Assembly: GCA_030655795.1 (NCBI GenBank)
Contig: JAUSPJ010000096.1
Span: 1-9,500, forward strand
Direction: 5' to 3'
DNA length: 9,500 nucleotides
Origin: Fidelibacterota bacterium
GTDB taxonomy: Bacteria; Fidelibacterota; UBA2242
Shown: piece by piece, positions 5,849-9,500 of the stretch
How the letters are laid out: each line of letters opens with the position of its first letter
How positions within the stretch are numbered: position 1 is the stretch's first letter
The notes under the pieces: model-generated
Database searches by the model: none
What the model was told of the DNA's origin: nothing
Seen by the model: the letters and a program-made list of their open reading frames with translations, nothing else
Translations under genes and position numbers: made by a program

Positions 5849-6843
5849 TGAAATCTGTTGTATTTATAGAAAAGAACCCGGTCAGCAATCAGCTCCGCAA
5901 TGTCAGTCTTGAACTGACCCATAAAGCCTACACGTTATCCAATCCGCTGGGCGGTGAGGTGCTGGGAATTTTTACCGGAGATTTACTGCCGGAGAACAGC
6001 GATGAATTGTTTCAATTTGGAATGAGCCGGCTGCTTTATTATACGGATGAGCGTTTGGCGCATCTGCATTCCATCGCTTATAAACATATCCTCGAAGCAA
6101 TGATCCGTTCCGAAGCGCCGGATATTGTGCTGTTTGGAGCAACCCATACCGGTCGGGATATTGCGCCGTTGATTGCTTCATCCCTGAAAACCGGTCTGAC
6201 GGCTGATTGTACTCAGCTATACATTGATGAGTATAAAGATAAAGGTAAAATTCTATATCAGATGCGACCGGCCTTCGGTGGAAATATTCTGGCGACGATT
6301 ATCACACCCGATCATCGTCCAATGATGGCATCTGTGCGGGAAGGCGTAATGCTGTTGCCGGAAGAACGTCTGAATTTTCCGGTGAAAACCGAAGCCTTTC
6401 CAATTGATTTTGATGAACTCTGGATAAAAAGTGAGTTTTTGGGAATTGTTCCGAAAGTCAAAAAGGTGGATTTCAATTCGGCGAATATCATTGTTTCCGG
6501 TGGCGCCGGAGTCGGCAGTGAAGAAAACTTTCGCCTGATCCGTGAACTGGCAAGAGCCCTGGGTGGCGAAGTCGGCGCCAGCCGGGCGGCCGTGGACTTC
6601 GGCTTTGTGGAAAAGGATCACCAGGTGGGCCAGACCGGTTCGGTTGTGCGCCCCAAACTCTATATCGCCTGCGGAATTTCGGGGCAGATTCAGCATCGCG
6701 CCGGTATGGAAGAATCGCAGAGAATTATTGCCATCAATAAAGACCCCGAAGCGCCGATTTTTGGCATTGCCCATATGGGAATTGTCGGCGACCTGAACGA
6801 GATTATCCCGGTCATGTTGCGCTACCTGAAGGAGGAAGGTTAA
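5848..6843 (+). CDS. etfA: Electron transfer flavoprotein, alpha subunit
   Basis: This is the large ETF subunit, 331 residues, which holds the redox FAD in its C-terminal domain. The N-terminal half has FGATHTGRDIAPLIAS (96-111) and LTADCTQL (117-124), typical of EtfA domain I. The FAD site is complete: GASRAAVD (243-250, with R246), QVGQTG (259-264), RPKLYIACGISGQIQH (268-283) and INKDPEAPIF (296-305). The following loop reads AHMGIVGDL where most EtfA proteins have ADYGxVGDL. The ATG at 5848 overlaps the etfB stop by one base (TGATG), with AGAGG upstream; a TTG at 5845 is also in frame but less likely. The stop overlaps the next start (TAATG). Such one-base overlaps imply translational coupling and fixed stoichiometry. 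Confidence 0.95.
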   Translation: MKSVVFIEKNPVSNQLRNVSLELTHKAYTLSNPLGGEVLGIFTGDLLPENSDELFQFGMSRLLYYTDERLAHLHSIAYKHILEAMIRSEAPDIVLFGATHTGRDIAPLIASSLKTGLTADCTQLYIDEYKDKGKILYQMRPAFGGNILATIITPDHRPMMASVREGVMLLPEERLNFPVKTEAFPIDFDELWIKSEFLGIVPKVKKVDFNSANIIVSGGAGVGSEENFRLIRELARALGGEVGASRAAVDFGFVEKDHQVGQTGSVVRPKLYIACGISGQIQHRAGMEESQRIIAINKDPEAPIFGIAHMGIVGDLNEIIPVMLRYLKEEG

Positions 6844-8546
6844 TGGAAAACTTCTATAATGAGAATCGAAAATTCTATTTGAATAACATAGATTTAAATG
6901 AGATCGTCAGCGATCTGGAAAACGGTTATCAGGACACCGGTTCCGAGGCGCTGCATGCCTACAAAGAAGCCCAAAAGTGGTATGAGATGGTCTTAACAAA
7001 TGCCGGGGAAATTTGTGCCAATTTCATCGCACCACGGGCCGAAGCCGTCGATGAACAGGGACCGACCTATCGGGATGGTCTGGTAAGTTGGGCGCCGGAA
7101 ACCCAGGAAAATATGAAAGCGCTTTCCGATGCCGGCTATCTGGGCGGAATGCTGCCGCGCAAGTACGGCGGACTGAATCTGCCTGTGACGGTTAACACTG
7201 TGATTGTGGAGATGGTTTCCCAGGCGGACGCCAGCCTGATGAATCTATTTGGGCTTCAGGATATTGCGGTGACGGTCAATAAATTTGGCGATGAAGCGCA
7301 GAAGAATAGGGTCTTACCGAAATTCTGCAAAGGGGAAGTCAGCGGTTCCATGGCGCTCACCGAACCCGACGCCGGCAGCGATCTGCAGTCGGTGGCGTTG
7401 CGGGCAATTGAAAAAGACGGCGAATGGTATCTCGACGGTGTGAAGCGGTTTATAACGAACGGAAATGGCGAGGTATCGCTGGTCCTGGCGCGGTCCGAAG
7501 AGGGTTCCAAAGGCGGCCGCGGCCTAAGTATGTTTCTCTACGAGCGTTATCGTGATAAAAATATGATAGTCCGGCGCATTGAAAATAAGCACGGTATTCA
7601 CGGATCGCCAACCTGCGAACTGCAGTTCAATATGGCAAAAGCCGAATTGGTCGGCAGGCGTAAATTCGGTTTGATCAAATATGTCATGAGCCTGATGAAC
7701 GGCGCCCGTCTGGCGGTGTCGGCGCAGGCGCTGGGGATTGCCCAGGCTGCTTTTGAAGAAGCGGTGAAATACGCCAACGAGCGTGAGCAATTTGGTCAGG
7801 CGATTGTCCATTTTCCGGCGGTTTACCAGATGCTCAAGAAAATGCAGGCGGAGATTGAAACCACCCGTATGCTGCTCTATAAAACATCCCAAGCGGTGGA
7901 TCATGAAGATATGTATGAGCGGAAATCCCAGCGTGGCGAAGATCTCAAAACCGAACTGAAATACGCTGTGGCAATGGCGGGCTTCCTGACGCCGTTAACG
8001 AAGTTCACGGCCACCGAAATGGCCAATAAAGTCGCTTACGATGCGGTGCAGATTCACGGCGGCTGCGGCTATATGAAGGATTTCCCGGTGGAACGCCTGG
8101 CCCGGGACGCCCGGATAACCAATATCTACGAAGGGACAACGCAATTACAGGTAGTGGCAGCTATCGGCGGTGTGATCAACAATGTGCTGGAGCAGGAATG
8201 GGAAAACTTAAAAGAATTAAGGATTAAAGAATTAAGCGCTGATAAGGATAGAATTCTGGGATTTGTGGAGAAACTGCAGCAGACAGTCGCCGGTGTCGCT
8301 GAATTGAAGAATAAGGATTTCCACGATTATGTCGCCAATTACCTGGTGGAAATAGCGTCGATCATTTACCGTTGTGCGCTGTTTTTACCGGTTGCCGAAG
8401 AACATACTGAAAAACGGGAACTGTTTGGGTTTTTCATGAATGAATCCATCACCCGGATCGATTACCTGATTAGTCAAATCAACATGTTGAAAAAGCGATA
8501 TGGTGAATCGATTGTGGATTTGAAGGCGGATTTTGTCATAAAATAG
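6843..8546 (+). CDS. Acyl-CoA dehydrogenase with C-terminal extension
   Basis: This flavin enzyme introduces the alpha-beta double bond in an acyl-CoA (or reduces enoyl-CoA if run in reverse) and would use the EtfAB encoded just before it. At 567 residues it is far longer than the 380-residue short-chain type. An N-terminal helical part (1-125) includes LPRKYGGLNLP (104-114). The FAD/substrate motif MALTEPDAGSDL is at 170-181. RRIENKHGIHGSPTCEL (244-260) and REQFGQAI (314-321) are classical. IHGGCGYMKDFPVERLARDA (404-423) leads to ITNIYEGT (425-432), with E430 as the catalytic base. About 125 extra helical residues follow (443-567), as in the long-chain or multidomain bacterial enzymes. The extension contains a small 15-bp tandem duplication (KELRI/KELSA, about 8213-8240). 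The start overlaps the etfA stop by one base. Chain-length preference is not visible. Confidence 0.95.
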   Translation: MENFYNENRKFYLNNIDLNEIVSDLENGYQDTGSEALHAYKEAQKWYEMVLTNAGEICANFIAPRAEAVDEQGPTYRDGLVSWAPETQENMKALSDAGYLGGMLPRKYGGLNLPVTVNTVIVEMVSQADASLMNLFGLQDIAVTVNKFGDEAQKNRVLPKFCKGEVSGSMALTEPDAGSDLQSVALRAIEKDGEWYLDGVKRFITNGNGEVSLVLARSEEGSKGGRGLSMFLYERYRDKNMIVRRIENKHGIHGSPTCELQFNMAKAELVGRRKFGLIKYVMSLMNGARLAVSAQALGIAQAAFEEAVKYANEREQFGQAIVHFPAVYQMLKKMQAEIETTRMLLYKTSQAVDHEDMYERKSQRGEDLKTELKYAVAMAGFLTPLTKFTATEMANKVAYDAVQIHGGCGYMKDFPVERLARDARITNIYEGTTQLQVVAAIGGVINNVLEQEWENLKELRIKELSADKDRILGFVEKLQQTVAGVAELKNKDFHDYVANYLVEIASIIYRCALFLPVAEEHTEKRELFGFFMNESITRIDYLISQINMLKKRYGESIVDLKADFVIK

Positions 8547-8580
8547 CGCTGCTGAACCTTCCGAATGTGAGCTTGTCTCG

Positions 8581-8701
8581 CCTGCTTGTCACATTGAGAC
8601 GCCTTTGGCGCACACTGACGCCGAATAAAAGATTTTCGGTTATCGTTTTTTTAATATGGCGTCGGGTGTCTCACCAGAAACCTCCGTTGAGGCGAAGCAG
8701 G
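8581..8701. repeat. Nested imperfect palindrome after the etf operon
   Basis: Three inverted arms nest correctly: CCTGCTT (8581-8587) with AAGCAGG (8695-8701), TGAGAC (8595-8600) with GTCTCA (8668-8673), and GACGCC (8617-8622) with GGCGTC (8658-8663). The centre is AT-rich and holds CCGAA..TTCGG (8621-8639) followed by seven T (8646-8652), which could act as a weak terminator for the operon. An open frame across it (8567-8764) has no recognisable homology and is judged non-coding. It could be a remnant of a small non-autonomous element. Confidence 0.5.
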
Positions 8702-8739
8702 TTCGTTAGCAATTTATTTATATTGAATGGATTAGGATG

Positions 8740-9021
8740 TCAGTTATTTGCGATACTAATTTGAAGCTTCATTCCAAGAACGCGTGCGTATTTTTCCAGA
8801 GTAGACAAACGAATGTCTTCCGCATGGTTTTCTATTCTTGATATTGCAGATTTCTTGGTATCCAGTTTATTTGCAAGTTCTTCCTGAGTATATCCGGCTT
8901 TTTCACGCATCTGTTTTAAAAGTATACCAACCTTGAAATTCTCATAACCTGCGTCAAAATTCTCTGAAAATTCAATATCTTTACTTTTTCTGCTATCAAT
9001 GTATTTGTTTAGGTCACTCAT
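8740..9021 (-). CDS. higA: HigA-like antitoxin, XRE-family helix-turn-helix
   Basis: This 93-residue DNA-binding protein is of the HigA antitoxin type, which neutralises a HigB RNase and represses its own operon. Residues 1-28 are a charged N-terminal arm. A single Cro/C1-type HTH occupies about 31-85: LLKQMREKAGYTQEELANKL (34-53) gives helices 1-2, KKSAISRIEN (56-65) is the recognition helix region, and LEKYARVLGMKLQISI closes the domain. The ATG at 9021 is one base after the stop of the upstream toxin frame, and its ribosome-binding site AGGAG lies inside the toxin 3' end, so translation was coupled. The toxin-first order is typical of higBA. Because the toxin appears truncated, this may now be an orphan regulator. 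Confidence 0.8.
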   Translation of the reverse strand: MSDLNKYIDSRKSKDIEFSENFDAGYENFKVGILLKQMREKAGYTQEELANKLDTKKSAISRIENHAEDIRLSTLEKYARVLGMKLQISIANN

Positions 9022-9022
9022 A

Positions 9023-9217
9023 TTATTTTCTCCTCATATAGTCTCGTTTACGATTTTCAGCGACTTCAATATTATGTTTTGGCGTTTTCCGGGTTTTCTT
9101 AATAAAGGCATGGTTTAATACTACAATTTTATTCCCATCGAAAAATCCTAAGATCCTAACCTGGACAAGCCAGAATTTTCCCAAAGGGATGCCCTCGGCA
9201 CAAATTTCAAAATGCAA
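9023..9217 (-). pseudogene. higB: HigB-like toxin, N-terminal part missing
   Basis: This is the C-terminal portion of a HigB/Gp49-like ribosome-dependent mRNA interferase of the RelE superfamily. RILGFFDGNKIVVLNHAFIK, then KTRKTPKH and IEVAENRKRDYMRRK, corresponds to the last half of a protein that normally has about 100-120 residues. The first half (FYRTE..G..PV..FL and the helical region) is absent. Upstream, the frame closes at a TGA (9223-9221) inside a 14-bp tandem repeat, and the only start available is a TTG within that repeat. FWLVQV before RILGFF also looks shorter than the usual W-E-V-R-V..IFRIL stretch, suggesting an internal loss. It is probably inactive. The alternative, an unusually short functional homologue, is less likely. 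Confidence 0.65.
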
Positions 9218-9235
9218 ATTTCAAAATGCAAATTT
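9201..9235. repeat. 14-bp tandem repeat, 2.5 copies
   Basis: CAAATTTCAAAATG occurs at 9201-9214 and again at 9215-9228, and CAAATTT starts a third copy at 9229-9235. It lies exactly where the HigB homology ends, marking the truncation junction. Confidence 0.85.
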
Positions 9236-9351
9236 TAAGATCGCTTTCTCTAATCTCAGCCTCCGAAAATAATTTATGTAACAGGTGTCTCTGGAAAATT
9301 TGATATTTGATATACATTATGCTTTTTTACCGTCGAGAACTCCAATTTTTC

Positions 9352-9412
9352 TTTACAAAAAAACAAGAATTTGAGAATTAAGAAACTATTCATTTTCTTG
9401 TTTTTCTGTAAA
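9352..9412. repeat. 18-bp inverted repeat, 25-bp loop
   Basis: Left arm TTTACAAAAAAACAAGAA (9352-9369) and right arm TTCTTGTTTTTCTGTAAA (9395-9412) are inverted copies with one mismatch. On the plus strand a run AATTTTTT follows, so it could work as a terminator, but no upstream plus-strand gene is visible. It could instead be the ends of a small element or a protein-binding site. Confidence 0.8.
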
Positions 9413-9452
9413 ATTTTTTGCATGATAAATGATCATTATTCAAATCAAATCA

Positions 9453-9500
9453 GATACTTGATACTTGTTTTTCTTATCCAGTATCCAGTATCCAGTATCC
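9453..9500. repeat. Inverted heptamer arrays running off the window
   Basis: GATACTT is repeated twice plus G (9453-9467). Then comes TATCCAG three times plus TATCC (9475-9500), cut by the window end. The second array read on the minus strand is GATACTG repeated, nearly the same unit, so the two arrays face each other and can fold into a hairpin. Confidence 0.8.

Larger units (their letters stand above)
9236..9500. other. AT-rich gene-free region with inverted and heptamer repeats
   Basis: No supportable gene on either strand; a 36-codon frame at 9317-9207 (minus) has no recognisable homology. The stretch contains a direct heptamer repeat TTTGATA twice (9299-9312), an 18-bp inverted repeat (9352-9412), a 10-bp palindrome AATGATCATT (9428-9437) and heptamer arrays to the window end. 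It may contain the original promoter of the higBA pair, but none can be assigned. Confidence 0.6.

Noticed and set aside
6253..6774. 173-codon open frame on the minus strand within etfA
   Set aside because: Antisense of the highly conserved EtfA FAD domain; no ribosome-binding site or recognisable motif.
8567..8764. 65-codon plus-strand frame after the acyl-CoA dehydrogenase
   Set aside because: It runs through the palindromic repeat, is rich in Arg/Leu as repeat translations are, and overlaps the 3' end of the antitoxin gene.
9207..9317. 36-codon minus-strand frame upstream of the HigB fragment, tested as its missing N-terminus
   Set aside because: The residues do not resemble the HigB N-terminal half, and the frame ends in the tandem repeat.
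9453..9500. CRISPR-like array
   Set aside because: The repeats are 7-bp units in direct tandem with no spacers, and no cas genes are in the window.

Overview
The window looks like a chromosomal segment of an uncultured, moderate-GC Gram-negative bacterium. I infer a Calditrichota/KSB1/FCB-type lineage from three things: PDZ and electron-transfer flavoprotein genes typical of heterotrophs, many small intergenic palindromic repeats of the CCTGTCTGCCGGACAGG and CCCCGATGC..GCGTCGGGG kinds, and a decayed toxin-antitoxin pair. The phylum is a guess; there is no rRNA or universal marker gene here.

Layout. Positions 1-838 (+) hold the 3' part of an RlmN/Cfr-like radical SAM gene, cut by the window edge. 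Converging on it is a second radical SAM gene with a SPASM-like C-terminus (1977-905, -), broken by one missing base near 1197. A palindromic repeat separates the two 3' ends. Divergent from the second gene is a PaaI-type hotdog thioesterase (2105-2578, +). Next comes the stump of an ECF sigma factor (2640-2801, +) that was split by a 34-bp palindromic insertion and has lost its 3' part. Two back-to-back terminators follow, then a secreted two-PDZ-domain protein (3849-2905, -). An intergenic stretch (3850-4178) carries a terminator hairpin and a remarkable perfect three-way-junction palindrome. A CAT-family acetyltransferase (4820-4179, -) lies divergent from the main operon.

The best understood unit is the tightly coupled operon etfB-etfA-acyl-CoA dehydrogenase (4991-8546, +). 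Each start codon overlaps the previous stop by one base. The dehydrogenase would oxidise (or, with reversed flow, reduce) acyl-CoA/enoyl-CoA, and EtfAB would carry the electrons to or from a quinone oxidoreductase or other partner encoded elsewhere.

The right end (8547-9500) is accessory and decaying. It holds a nested imperfect palindrome, a HigA-like antitoxin (9021-8740, -), the C-terminal half of its HigB toxin (9217-9023, -) running into a 14-bp tandem repeat, and then about 270 bp of AT-rich DNA with an 18-bp inverted repeat and several heptamer arrays.

No clearly new multi-gene system is evident. The most interesting items are the RlmN-like enzyme lacking one of the two catalytic cysteines, the T-shaped palindrome at 4000-4047, and the palindromic element caught inside the sigma-factor gene.
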